This document shows positions 25,840-33,494 of a stretch of DNA of 64,000 nucleotides, piece after piece. This DNA is from Candidatus Hydrothermales bacterium (GTDB taxonomy: Bacteria; Hydrothermota; Hydrothermia; Hydrothermales; JAJRUZ01), in assembly GCA_039630235.1 (NCBI GenBank), contig JBCNVI010000006.1:58967-122966 (forward strand), written 5' to 3'. The notes beneath the pieces were generated by a model. The model was not told where the DNA came from, did not search any database, and was given only the letters and a program-made list of their open reading frames with translations. Position numbers and translations under genes: made by a program. Position 1 is the stretch's first letter, and the number at the start of each line of letters is the position of its first letter.

Positions 25840-27111
25840 ATGCCTTTTATAATTTACCTGTTTGGATTTTTAAATATTGAGCATGTTGAACTAAAGAACA
25901 AGTTAAACCTTTACATGATAGAAAATAAGTTATCCCCTATAGTCACAATTGTTCTTTCTTTCAAAGCTGGAGGTGAATACCAAACTCCTGAAGATGCTGG
26001 GCTTTTTCATCTTGTAGAACACATGTTTTTTAAAGGGAATAAAAAATATAAAACTCAAGAAGAATTCATGAAAAAAGTAAGAGAACTCGGAATTTCCTAT
26101 AATGGTGCAACTTCTCATAATTACGTTGTTTACTTTTATACCTTACCTAAAGAAAAACTAAAAGAGGGACTTGAATTTGCATACCATGCAATAACAGGAA
26201 TCCTCTTTGAGGAGAAAGAACTAGAAAAGGAAAAAACAGTAGTTCTTGACGAGTATAACAGAGACTACTCAGATCCCTTAATGAATTTTTATACAGATCT
26301 TTCAAGATTATTTTTTGAAGAAGAGTTTTATAGGGATGACCTCTTAGGACCTAGACACAACATTTTAAAAGCTAAAAGAGAAACTATGATTAGGCAATAT
26401 GAAAAATTCTATGGACCTGAAAATTGTAACTTGATCATATCTGGAGATATTGACTTTAAAGAAACTGAAAAACTTGCGAGAAAAATATTTGAAAAGTGGA
26501 AAAAGAGAACTACTTATCAAAAGCCATCAAAATTACCTGAACTTAAATCAAAAAAAATTTTAAGAATAAAATCAAAAGATGTAAAAAGTGCAAAGATAAC
26601 ACTTCTTTTTAGGGGACCCTCAACCCTTTATGAAAGAAAAGATACTTACATTGCTGATCTTGTAGGAAAAATGTTTTCACTTTCCTATTCTCCATTTCAG
26701 CTGGAATTTGTAAATTCAGGAATAGCAGGAGGTGCAACTTTTGCGTACTATACAAAAAAGGCTTCAGGAGAAATCTTTATTAACCTTGATTTAGAAAAAT
26801 CTAAAATTGAGGAAGCTTTAAAAAAACTAAACTATTTTTTGGAATCTATAGATGATGAAAAATGGTTTCCTAATGAAATAATTGAGGACGCAAAAATTTC
26901 TATTGAAAATGATTTTTACATGCAGACTGAAAATTCTCAGAGGTTTGCCCTTGAGTTTTCCTTTTGGATAACTGCGGCTGACTTTGAATACTTTAAAAAC
27001 TACGTCGATGAAATAAAAAAATTAACTAAAGAAGATATAAAAGAATTTTTAAGAAATTATATAAAAAACAAAAACTATGTAATGGGAATACTTGAACCAG
27101 AGGAGGAATAA
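25840..27111 (+). CDS. M16 zinc peptidase, active subunit
   Basis: A 423-residue M16B-type protease. The inverted zinc motif HxxEH is HLVEH at residues 57-61 (AGLFHLVEHMFFKGNKKY), and the distal Glu lies in EKEKTVVLDEYNRD near residue 138. GPENCNLIISGDID and the C-terminal half complete the fold. The N-terminus (MPFIIYLFGFLNIEHVE) is only weakly hydrophobic; export is possible given the neighbours but not clear. No Shine-Dalgarno is visible. The next gene starts one base after the stop and encodes the inactive partner, so an M16 heterodimer is likely. Confidence 0.92.
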   Translation: MPFIIYLFGFLNIEHVELKNKLNLYMIENKLSPIVTIVLSFKAGGEYQTPEDAGLFHLVEHMFFKGNKKYKTQEEFMKKVRELGISYNGATSHNYVVYFYTLPKEKLKEGLEFAYHAITGILFEEKELEKEKTVVLDEYNRDYSDPLMNFYTDLSRLFFEEEFYRDDLLGPRHNILKAKRETMIRQYEKFYGPENCNLIISGDIDFKETEKLARKIFEKWKKRTTYQKPSKLPELKSKKILRIKSKDVKSAKITLLFRGPSTLYERKDTYIADLVGKMFSLSYSPFQLEFVNSGIAGGATFAYYTKKASGEIFINLDLEKSKIEEALKKLNYFLESIDDEKWFPNEIIEDAKISIENDFYMQTENSQRFALEFSFWITAADFEYFKNYVDEIKKLTKEDIKEFLRNYIKNKNYVMGILEPEEE

Positions 27112-27112
27112 A

Positions 27113-28354
27113 ATGAAAAAAATAGTTCTTATTACGATACTTTTATCTACAAGAGTTTTTTCTGAAATTTTGCTTCTTGAAAACAATATACCTTTAATCT
27201 ATAAAAAAATTGAGGGAATAGAAGTTATAAGTTGTGGTGTGCTCTTTAGAGGAGGTGTGGCAAAGTATACTGAGGGAATGGACGGAATTGAAAATTTCTC
27301 TCTTAATGCTTTACTTGAGGGAACTAAATCTAATCCATATCCACAGCTTCACAAAGTTATGACAAAATACGGAATACAAAGTAAAGTAATAACTGAGCAT
27401 GATTTTTCCGTATTAATTTTAAAGTCCCCATCTAAAAACTATAAGAAAGTTATAGAAATTTTATTTGAAATTTTTTCTGAACCAGAGCTTAAGCCAGATA
27501 GAGTAAACTCAGTAAAAACTAACATACTTTTGAAATTAAAAAGAAAAGAAGAAGATCCTGATCAGAAACTCTTTAGACTCCTAAATAACGTCTTTTATAA
27601 AAACCATCCCTATATAATAGAACACGATGGGAAAGTAGAAACAGTAAGCAAATTTAAAATAGAAGACATAAAAGAATTTCTTAAAAAGAATTTCAAGTCG
27701 GGAAATATTATTTTAGGTTTCATAGGTCCAATTGAAAAAGATGAGGTTTATAAACTGCTTAATGAAAAATTTGGTAAAATTGAAAAATCTGAGGATTTAA
27801 AGATTGAAATAAAAGAATTTTTACCAAAAGATACTTTCTTTCACATTGTAGAAAAAGATTTTAAGACAACCTATATAGCAAGTAAGTTTCCTCTTCCTGA
27901 GGTCACACACAGCGACTATCCTATTTTACTTGCTCTCTCAGAAATCCTTTCTACTAGATTAGAAGAGAAAATCAGAACAAAAGAGGGATTATCTTACTCT
28001 GTTTTTGCCGGACTTTCCTTAAAGAAGAAAAACTATGGATACTTCTATGTTTCATCATCCTTACCAGACTCTGCATTTAAATTCATCTTAAAAGAAATTG
28101 AAAACCTGAAAAAAATAAGTGTAAAAAGAGAGGAAATTATAGAAACTTTTAATATCTATAAAACTTTGAAATACTTACAGAATTCATCCACAGATCTAGC
28201 CCTTTTAAATATGCTAAAGTCTTACATACTTACGGAGAAAGAGAACTTTTTGGATGATATTTTGCACGAATTGACCAGGGTAAAACCAGAGGAAATTAAA
28301 AGATGCGCAAATACTTACCTTAAAAACTTTACTATAATAAGACTGGGACCTTAG
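27113..28354 (+). CDS. M16 peptidase-like protein, inactive partner subunit
   Basis: I chose the ATG at 27113 because AGGAGGAATAAA precedes it; an upstream TTG at 27092 lies inside the previous gene. The 413-residue product begins MKKIVLITILLSTRVFS, a signal peptide. The region that should hold HxxEH reads GIENFSLNALLEGT, so the zinc ligands are absent. The C-terminal domain has the RLEEKIRTKEGLSYSVFAGL segment typical of M16B partner subunits (R..Y pair). It should pair with the active subunit encoded directly upstream. The signal peptide here argues that the pair works outside the cytoplasm. Confidence 0.9.
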   Translation: MKKIVLITILLSTRVFSEILLLENNIPLIYKKIEGIEVISCGVLFRGGVAKYTEGMDGIENFSLNALLEGTKSNPYPQLHKVMTKYGIQSKVITEHDFSVLILKSPSKNYKKVIEILFEIFSEPELKPDRVNSVKTNILLKLKRKEEDPDQKLFRLLNNVFYKNHPYIIEHDGKVETVSKFKIEDIKEFLKKNFKSGNIILGFIGPIEKDEVYKLLNEKFGKIEKSEDLKIEIKEFLPKDTFFHIVEKDFKTTYIASKFPLPEVTHSDYPILLALSEILSTRLEEKIRTKEGLSYSVFAGLSLKKKNYGYFYVSSSLPDSAFKFILKEIENLKKISVKREEIIETFNIYKTLKYLQNSSTDLALLNMLKSYILTEKENFLDDILHELTRVKPEEIKRCANTYLKNFTIIRLGP

Positions 28355-28464
28355 GCTATTTGGCTTCCCTGCGGAATAGCTCTTTATTCCTCCTTTGGAC
28401 TTGGCTTAAGTAATCACAGCACCAACCCATGAGAACCTGCGGAGTAAACTCTTTATCTCTCCCT
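28355..28464. repeat. GC-richer convergent intergenic segment with a degenerate direct repeat
   Basis: Between two converging genes lies a 110-base segment clearly richer in G+C than its surroundings. It contains two similar units: CCTGCGGAATAGCTCTTTAT at 28368-28387 and CCTGCGGAGTAAACTCTTTA at 28436-28455, each followed by pyrimidine-rich sequence. The first can fold as GGAATA/TATTCC (28372-28389) or alternatively as GCTATT (28355-28360 area) with AATAGC. I do not recognise an RNA family on either strand. It could be a terminator pair, a short mobile repeat or a small RNA. Confidence 0.4.
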
Positions 28465-28857
28465 TTAACCCTCTTTTTCTACTATTTCTATTAAGACTCT
28501 TCCTGTATCTCGAGGGTCAAGGAAAAAGACTTTTTTGCTTTTGATTCCCCTTCTTATATCACCTACTATATTAAAGCCCTTTTCTTTAAAATAATTCATT
28601 TTTTCCTCTGCATCTTCAACTTCAAGTGCTATGTGATGTATCCCATCCCCCCTTTTTTCAAGAAATTTTGAAACAGTCTCTTCTCCCTCCAAGGGGGAAA
28701 TAACTTCAAACATTAAATTATCTAAATGAAAAATTGCTATCTTTAATTTTCTTTCTTCAAAATGATGAATCTCAGGTTCAACTTCAAATATCTTTTTAAA
28801 AACTTTAATAGCACTATCAAAATCCTTTACAGCTACAGATATGTGGTTAACCCTCAT
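28465..28857 (-). CDS. mce: Methylmalonyl-CoA epimerase
   Basis: A 130-residue VOC-fold protein of the methylmalonyl-CoA epimerase family, which interconverts the 2R and 2S forms of methylmalonyl-CoA between propionyl-CoA carboxylase and mutase. The metal ligands are visible as His5 (MRVNHISVAVKD), the GDGIHHIALEVED segment, and the terminal Glu in VLIEIVE. LMFEVISPLEGE and FFLDPRDTGRVLIEI match the family. Length is typical. No mutase or carboxylase gene is near, so other VOC epimerase activity is possible. Co-oriented with the small membrane-barrel gene upstream (two-base gap). Confidence 0.88.
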   Translation of the reverse strand: MRVNHISVAVKDFDSAIKVFKKIFEVEPEIHHFEERKLKIAIFHLDNLMFEVISPLEGEETVSKFLEKRGDGIHHIALEVEDAEEKMNYFKEKGFNIVGDIRRGIKSKKVFFLDPRDTGRVLIEIVEKEG

Positions 28858-28859
28858 TT

Positions 28860-29330
28860 TTAAAATTCAAGTTCGAAATCTTTATCAATTTTTCCTGTAA
28901 AGTACCATCTTCCCTTTCCTTTAAATAAATCAGGAACATCATAAGAAGACTCAAAATACATAGAGGCACCCCTTTTATCCAGAAACTTTACTCCCCCTTT
29001 AAACCTATACCCAAGTGAACTACTTGAAAATGCAGAACTTCTATAGTGATTATAGCAGAGTCCAGAACCGATATAGGGGGTAAAATATTTCTTAGGATAC
29101 ACAAGATTTAATGTTAAGGGAAAGGCAAAGTCACTTTGATTTTCCTTTATTACATACTCACCGTTTCCCTCAATGGTTAAAAAGCGATAAGGAGTATAGG
29201 AGGTTGTTATACCTATAACAGGATAGGCCTTACCATTTTCATAAAGTAGTGATGTATTAACTCCAAACTTAAATTTTGATTTTGAAAAAAGTAATCCATA
29301 AATTAAAAGAAAACAAAAAAATTTTTTCAT
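28860..29330 (-). CDS. Small exported outer-membrane-barrel-like protein
   Basis: A 156-residue protein with signal peptide MKKFFCFLLIYGLLFS and then alternating polar/hydrophobic strands rich in Tyr, Phe and Gly (KFGVNTSLLYENGKAYPVIG, YIGSGLCYNHYRSSAF, LGYRFKGGVKFL), ending KDFELEF with a terminal aromatic residue, as expected of an eight-strand OmpA/OmpW-like barrel. No specific family is recognised. It is two bases upstream of mce and divergent from sufS. Confidence 0.65.
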   Translation of the reverse strand: MKKFFCFLLIYGLLFSKSKFKFGVNTSLLYENGKAYPVIGITTSYTPYRFLTIEGNGEYVIKENQSDFAFPLTLNLVYPKKYFTPYIGSGLCYNHYRSSAFSSSSLGYRFKGGVKFLDKRGASMYFESSYDVPDLFKGKGRWYFTGKIDKDFELEF

Positions 29331-29361
29331 AAGACTGGATTATAATATAATATAACTTCTT

Positions 29362-29372
29362 GGTTCAAATCC
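29362..29372 (+). promoter_or_regulatory. T-arm-like element GGTTCAANYCC, copy 5 (sufS leader)
   Basis: GGTTCAAATCC directly follows a tandem TATAATATAATATAAC (29341-29356) by five bases, exactly where transcription should start. The leader from here to the sufS ATG at 29390 would be 28 bases. A TTG inside the element (29360) can be misread as a start codon for sufS. Confidence 0.6.
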
Positions 29373-29389
29373 CTTTTCTATTTTTTATT

Positions 29390-30634
29390 ATGAGAACTGT
29401 AGAACTTACCTTTAATGTCGAGAAGATAAGAGAGGATTTCCCCTGTTTAAAAAGAAAAATAAGGGGTAAAAATCTTATATATTTTGACAATGCTGCCACT
29501 ACCCAAAAGCCAAAAAGGGTAATAGATGCAATTGTTGAGTTTTATAGTAGTTACAATGCAAATGTTCATAGGGGAGTCCATACTTTAAGTTATGAGGCAT
29601 CAACAAAATACGAAGAAGCTCATAAAAAGGCTGCCTCTTTTATTGGTGCAAGTTCTATGGAGGAGATAATATTTACAAGAAACGCAACTGAAGCATTAAA
29701 CCTTGTCGCTTACTCCTATGGACTTAGAGAACTTAAAGAGGGGGACGAAGTTATAACGACCATTATGGAACATCACTCAAACATAGTTCCCTGGCAAATG
29801 TTAAGAAGATTCAATAAAGTAAAGCTTCACTATGTAAACGTTTTAGATGATGGCACCTTAGATTTGGATCATCTTAGAAAACTTGTAAACAAAAAAACAA
29901 AAATAGTTACTTTTACGCTTGCATCAAATTTTCTTGGAACCTGTAATCCTGCCTCAGAGATTGTGAAGATTGCGAGGGAAAGAAGTGATGCAATAATAGT
30001 TTGCGATGGAGCTCAGGCAGTTCCGCATATGAAAGTTAATGTAAAGGAAATAGATTGTGATTTTTTAGCAGTAAGTGGACACAAGATGTTAGGACCAACA
30101 GGAATAGGATTTTTGTATGGAAAGAAAAAGTTACTATCTAAAATGGAACCTTTTCTCTATGGGGGTGATATGATATTTGAGGTAACTACTGAGGGAGCAA
30201 CGTGGAACAATCTTCCATGGAAGTATGAGGCAGGAACTCCAAATATTGCAGGTGGGATAGGCCTTTTGGCTGCTATTTCATATCTTGAGGAAATAGGTAT
30301 GGAAAATATTGAAAGTCATGAAAGAAATCTAAAGGAGTATGCTTTGAAAAAAATGAGGGAGACTGAGGACATTGAAATTTATGGACACAAAACAGAGGAC
30401 GCTTTAGGTATTATCTCCTTTAACTTAAAGGGGATTCATCCTCATGATGTTGCTGGAATTTGTGATGAAGAGGGAATTGCTATAAGAAGTGGACATCATT
30501 GCACACAACCTTTAATGAGATTTTTTAAAATTGAAAATTCAGCAAGAGTAAGTTTTTACCTTTACAATACAAAGGAGGAAATTGATAAATTTATTGATGT
30601 TCTTAGGGAAATCAAAAAATACTTTAAAAAATGA
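29390..30634 (+). CDS. sufS: Cysteine desulfurase, SufS type
   Basis: I chose the ATG at 29390 (MRTVELTFNVEKIREDFPCL), 414 residues; a TTG 30 bases upstream would add residues from the leader. The PLP lysine is in AVSGHKMLGPTGIGFLYG, the substrate-binding His in EHHSNIVPWQ, and the catalytic Cys in IRSGHHCTQPLM, the group II (SufS/CsdA) form. It supplies sulfane sulfur for Fe-S clusters. No sufBCD or sufU is in this window; the next gene, overlapping by four bases, is a zinc-ribbon protein. Confidence 0.95.
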   Translation: MRTVELTFNVEKIREDFPCLKRKIRGKNLIYFDNAATTQKPKRVIDAIVEFYSSYNANVHRGVHTLSYEASTKYEEAHKKAASFIGASSMEEIIFTRNATEALNLVAYSYGLRELKEGDEVITTIMEHHSNIVPWQMLRRFNKVKLHYVNVLDDGTLDLDHLRKLVNKKTKIVTFTLASNFLGTCNPASEIVKIARERSDAIIVCDGAQAVPHMKVNVKEIDCDFLAVSGHKMLGPTGIGFLYGKKKLLSKMEPFLYGGDMIFEVTTEGATWNNLPWKYEAGTPNIAGGIGLLAAISYLEEIGMENIESHERNLKEYALKKMRETEDIEIYGHKTEDALGIISFNLKGIHPHDVAGICDEEGIAIRSGHHCTQPLMRFFKIENSARVSFYLYNTKEEIDKFIDVLREIKKYFKK

Positions 30635-31161
30635 AATGTCCTGTATGTAAGATAGAGCTCACTAAAAAAAAATTTAAAAATTTAAATGGAAACTATAAAA
30701 GAGTTTATCAATGTTTTCAATGTGGGGGGCTTCTATTTGAAAACTTATTAGGTTTAGAGACTGATAAAGAAGATTGTGAGAACCTAGAAGAGGTGTATAG
30801 GCCGCTTTTAAACGCAACATTTCCGATACAGTTAAGAAGAATTTATAAATGTCCCCGGTGTAATAAAAGGTTTAGTAAGTATCTAAATTCAAAGTATAGG
30901 GATTTATTTATACTTTTGTGTAAAAATTGTAACACTATGTTTTTTAACCGTGGAAAGTTTTATAAACCTATAAGTAAAAATGAAAGAAGAGCAAAACTTA
31001 AAGATAAGGATTTTTCTAAGGATTTAATCAAAAAAATATCTGAGCGGGGAGGCGCAAACTCACTTTCAGTTGCAATGGAAGTGCTAATTTCTAACAATAA
31101 TAAAACAAAAAACAAAGAGGAACTGTATGATTTATTTCTAAACGATTTTTTTCTCTTATGA
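30631..31161 (+). CDS. Zinc-ribbon protein of unknown function, coupled to sufS
   Basis: A 176-residue cytoplasmic protein. Residues 1-33 form a zf-TFIIB-like ribbon (MKCPVCKIELTKK ... YQCFQCGGLLFE), and a second CxxC pair set lies at about 73-108 (YKCPRCNKRFSKY ... LLCKNCNTMFFNRG). The remainder is basic and helical with no recognised motif. The start overlaps the sufS stop by four bases, so it is translationally coupled. A role in Fe-S or sulfur handling is possible by association only; two metal ribbons could equally bind nucleic acid or protein. Confidence 0.75.
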   Translation: MKCPVCKIELTKKKFKNLNGNYKRVYQCFQCGGLLFENLLGLETDKEDCENLEEVYRPLLNATFPIQLRRIYKCPRCNKRFSKYLNSKYRDLFILLCKNCNTMFFNRGKFYKPISKNERRAKLKDKDFSKDLIKKISERGGANSLSVAMEVLISNNNKTKNKEELYDLFLNDFFLL

Positions 31162-31262
31162 ATCCTTTTCTGAAACTTCCTGAAAACTATCTTGTAAGTA
31201 TTTTTCTTACAATTTTACCTTTTTTAAGGGTTAACTCAGGGTATGACGGAAAAGTTGTTTAA
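31158..31262 (+). CDS. Possible 34-residue small ORF bridging two genes
   Basis: An ATG overlapping the stop of the zinc-ribbon gene (ATGA at 31158-31161) opens a 34-codon frame (MNPFLKLPENYLVSIFLTIL ...) with a hydrophobic middle. It ends at TAA 31260-31262, inside the start of the next gene. The arrangement would allow coupled translation, but there is no Shine-Dalgarno of its own and no family recognised. It may be nothing more than a readable gap. Confidence 0.2.
   Translation: MNPFLKLPENYLVSIFLTILPFLRVNSGYDGKVV
31192..31226 (+). terminator. Weak hairpin with T-rich tail before the FAD-oxidase gene
   Basis: TTGTAAG (31192-31198) pairs with CTTACAA (31206-31212) around a TATTTTT loop, followed by TTTTACCTTTTTT. 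The stem is AT-rich, so it is at best a weak terminator or attenuator between the sufS/zinc-ribbon pair and the oxidase gene. Confidence 0.3.
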
Positions 31263-32745
31263 AGAACTAAAGACAAAGTTTCCTGATGAATTCTTTATTG
31301 AGGAGGATGTGCGTTTAGCGTATTCTTTCGATAGTTCCTTTTTTTACTCTATTCCTAAGGCAGTACTTATTCCAAAAGAAAAAAATAAACTTATAGATGT
31401 TGTTAGTTTTCTTCTTGAGCAAAAGATTCCGATTACTCCTCGTGGAAGAGCTACAGGAAGAAGTGGTGGCTCTGTTCCTCATCCTGAAAGTGTCGTAGTA
31501 AGTATTGAAAGAATTAGAGAAAAAATAGAGTTCTATGAGGAGGATGAAATGCTCTTTTGTGATCCAGGCTATACAATAGATGAAATTAACAATTTTCTAG
31601 GGAAATATGGGTATTTTTATCCGCCTGATCCTGCTTCAAGTGATGTAGCGTCGATAGCAGGAACGGTTGCTACAAATGCAGGTGGTCCAAGAGCTTTAAA
31701 GTATGGGGTAACCATAAACTATGTAAAGGGTCTTACAGTTTTACTTCCAGATACAACTCTCTTAAAAACAAATGGATTTTTAAGGAAAAATAAGCTCTTT
31801 TATTCAATAAATGAAATATTTGTTGGCTCAGAGGGAACTTTGGGACTTTTGATCGATTTCTACTTAAAGGTAAGAAAGCTGCCTCCTTACAGAAAAAATA
31901 TACTGATTGAGTCAGAGAAAAAAGAGAGGGTTTTAAAGGTGTCTAGGGAGATAATAAAACGAGAAGATGTGAGTCTCTGTGAGATACTTGAATTTTATGA
32001 TAAGATGCTCCTTTGGGTTGAGGTTGAGGGTGAAAAATCGGAAGTTCAGAGAGTGATAGAGGATATCAAAGGTAAATTAGATATAGAGGTTATAGTTCCT
32101 GAAAGTGAGGAAAAAGAGAGAGAAATTATTTCTTTAAGAAGAAGATATTCAAGTATAATGTGGACTTTAAAAGGAAAGAAAAAATCTATAGATGTAACTG
32201 TTCCCATTTCAAAGTTAGATGCTCTTTTTTCTTTTTATAGAGAAATAGAAAAGAAGGATGGGCTAAAGATAATTCCCTATGGGCATTATGGTGATGGTAA
32301 TATTCATACAAGTATTATATTTAGTAAGGGGGAAGAGGGGTTGGCAGAAAAGGTAAAAGAGGAAATTTGTGATTTTGTGCTTTCAGTTGGTGGGACTGTA
32401 ACTGGAGAGCATGGTTTTGGTATAAAGTATATAGATTATGCAAAGAGATTTAAAGAGTATAGTGTAATGGAGAAGATCAAAAGGTCTTTAGATCCCTATA
32501 ATCTATTTAATCCTTTAAAGATTGAAGGTAATTTTAAGCCAAGTAAATATGACCCAGGAGAAAAGGATAGGCTTTGTGTTCTTTGTGGTGTTTGTAATCT
32601 GTATTCGGAAAATTACAAAAAATTTTTAAGAGAGGATAAGTCTACAAGAGGTGAAATTTTTATCGGTAAAATAAAGGGTAATTTAAAGCTAAGTGAGGAA
32701 AATTTGAATTCTCTTAAGGAGTGTCCGGTTGGTTTTGCAATTTAA
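31243..32745 (+). CDS. FAD-linked oxidase of the GlcD / D-lactate dehydrogenase family with reduced Fe-S tail
   Basis: A 500-residue flavoprotein. The PCMH-type FAD-binding domain is marked by PITPRGRATGRSGGSVPH, YFYPPDPASSDVASIAGTVA, and VGSEGTLGLLIDFYLKVR. The C-terminal cap has IPYGHYGDGNIHTSI and TGEHGFGIKY, diagnostic of GlcD-type 2-hydroxyacid dehydrogenases. The last 70 residues contain CVLCGVC and a later CPVG, enough cysteines for one [4Fe-4S] cluster; full-length GlcD-GlcF fusions carry two clusters and CCG domains, which are missing here. The substrate could be glycolate, lactate or another 2-hydroxyacid. Only a weak ribosome-binding site is present. Confidence 0.88.
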   Translation: MTEKLFKELKTKFPDEFFIEEDVRLAYSFDSSFFYSIPKAVLIPKEKNKLIDVVSFLLEQKIPITPRGRATGRSGGSVPHPESVVVSIERIREKIEFYEEDEMLFCDPGYTIDEINNFLGKYGYFYPPDPASSDVASIAGTVATNAGGPRALKYGVTINYVKGLTVLLPDTTLLKTNGFLRKNKLFYSINEIFVGSEGTLGLLIDFYLKVRKLPPYRKNILIESEKKERVLKVSREIIKREDVSLCEILEFYDKMLLWVEVEGEKSEVQRVIEDIKGKLDIEVIVPESEEKEREIISLRRRYSSIMWTLKGKKKSIDVTVPISKLDALFSFYREIEKKDGLKIIPYGHYGDGNIHTSIIFSKGEEGLAEKVKEEICDFVLSVGGTVTGEHGFGIKYIDYAKRFKEYSVMEKIKRSLDPYNLFNPLKIEGNFKPSKYDPGEKDRLCVLCGVCNLYSENYKKFLREDKSTRGEIFIGKIKGNLKLSEENLNSLKECPVGFAI

Positions 32746-32813
32746 CTCTTTTTAGCCTATCCTTTTAGCGGTCTGGAGTAATTTTCAATTTTCTTTCTTT
32801 AAAAAACTTAAAT

Positions 32814-33204
32814 TTATTTTATCAATTTTACTTTCAAGGTCTTTTTAACTTCGCCTGCCTCAAACCTTATAAAGTAAATACCTGAAAAGTCCAGATCATC
32901 GTTAGAAAACAAAAAGCTATAATAACCCTTTTGCTGAATACCACTATAAATCGGCCTTATAAGCCTACCTCCTAAATCATAAACCCCTAACTTCACATTT
33001 ACATCAAAGGGTAAAAAATACTTAATCCAAAAGTTGCCAAGTGAAGAAAAGTAATAAATGTGAAACTTTTCTACCTCAGCTATATTATTAGGTCCATTAG
33101 ACCCTTTATCATCAGATTCTATCAGTGGAGAAGCGTACTTAATCGTAACATAATCATAATCTGTAAATACCTAAAAGCCTCTTCCTGATCATTACTTTCT
33201 TCAT
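32814..33204 (-). pseudogene. Remnant of a secreted protein: start codon region joined out of frame to a C-terminal sorting domain
   Basis: GGAGAAAA and an ATG at 33204 begin a frame MKKVMIRKRLLGIYRL that stops after 16 residues. In another frame, from about 33170 to 32814, the sequence reads FTDYDYVTIKYASPLIES, the DYDYVTIKY pattern of SBBP-type beta-propeller surface proteins, then a complete sorting-type domain (VKLGVYDLGGRLIRPI ... GIYFIRFEAGEVKKTL). A TAG directly precedes the second part. The most economical reading is a gene that lost its middle and its frame. The longest open piece (32814-32996) is therefore not a gene of its own. Confidence 0.55.
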
Positions 33205-33494
33205 TTTTCTCCTCATATTAAACTTTTACTATATCTAATTTTACCTTACTTTACAAAACTTCCTCAACTTATCTCATAATATTAAAAAACTCACTTGCCA
33301 CTATTACACTAAATCCCATCTTATAAACAATACCTACTTTCACCCTTAATAACCCTATCCTAAAACCTAACACCAACATCATACTTTAAAAAACCTTTCC
33401 GATCACTTTCATTTTTAACTTAACCACTTTAAATATCCTTTCACTCCAAGCAAAACATTAAAAATCATATTTTTGCCTAAAAATAAAACATGAG
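33205..33494 (-). pseudogene. Decayed coding sequence upstream of the sorting-domain remnant
   Basis: No open gene fits this 290-base stretch, but on the minus strand peptide-like pieces occur in successive frames: FNVLLGVKGYLKWLS, then ESDRKGFLKYDVGVRF, then RIGLLRVKVGIVYKMGFSVI. The alternating strands look like the end of an outer-membrane barrel protein broken by at least two frameshifts. The identity of the parent is not recognisable. Confidence 0.35.

Noticed and set aside
27092..27112. TTG start for the second M16 gene
   Set aside because: It is inside the preceding gene and overlaps the Shine-Dalgarno AGGAGG of the ATG at 27113, which begins a proper signal peptide.
28368..28462. A two-repeat CRISPR array
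   Set aside because: The two units are imperfect, would leave a 45-50 base spacer, and no third unit is present.
29360..29389. Upstream TTG start for sufS adding MVQIPFLFFI
   Set aside because: The TTG lies in the T-arm-like element just after the -10 box and the added residues match no SufS N-terminus; the ATG at 29390 fits.
32814..32996. A stand-alone 60-residue protein
   Set aside because: The sequence is the end of a sorting-type domain and the frame continues upstream with SBBP-like residues; it is the tail of a broken gene.
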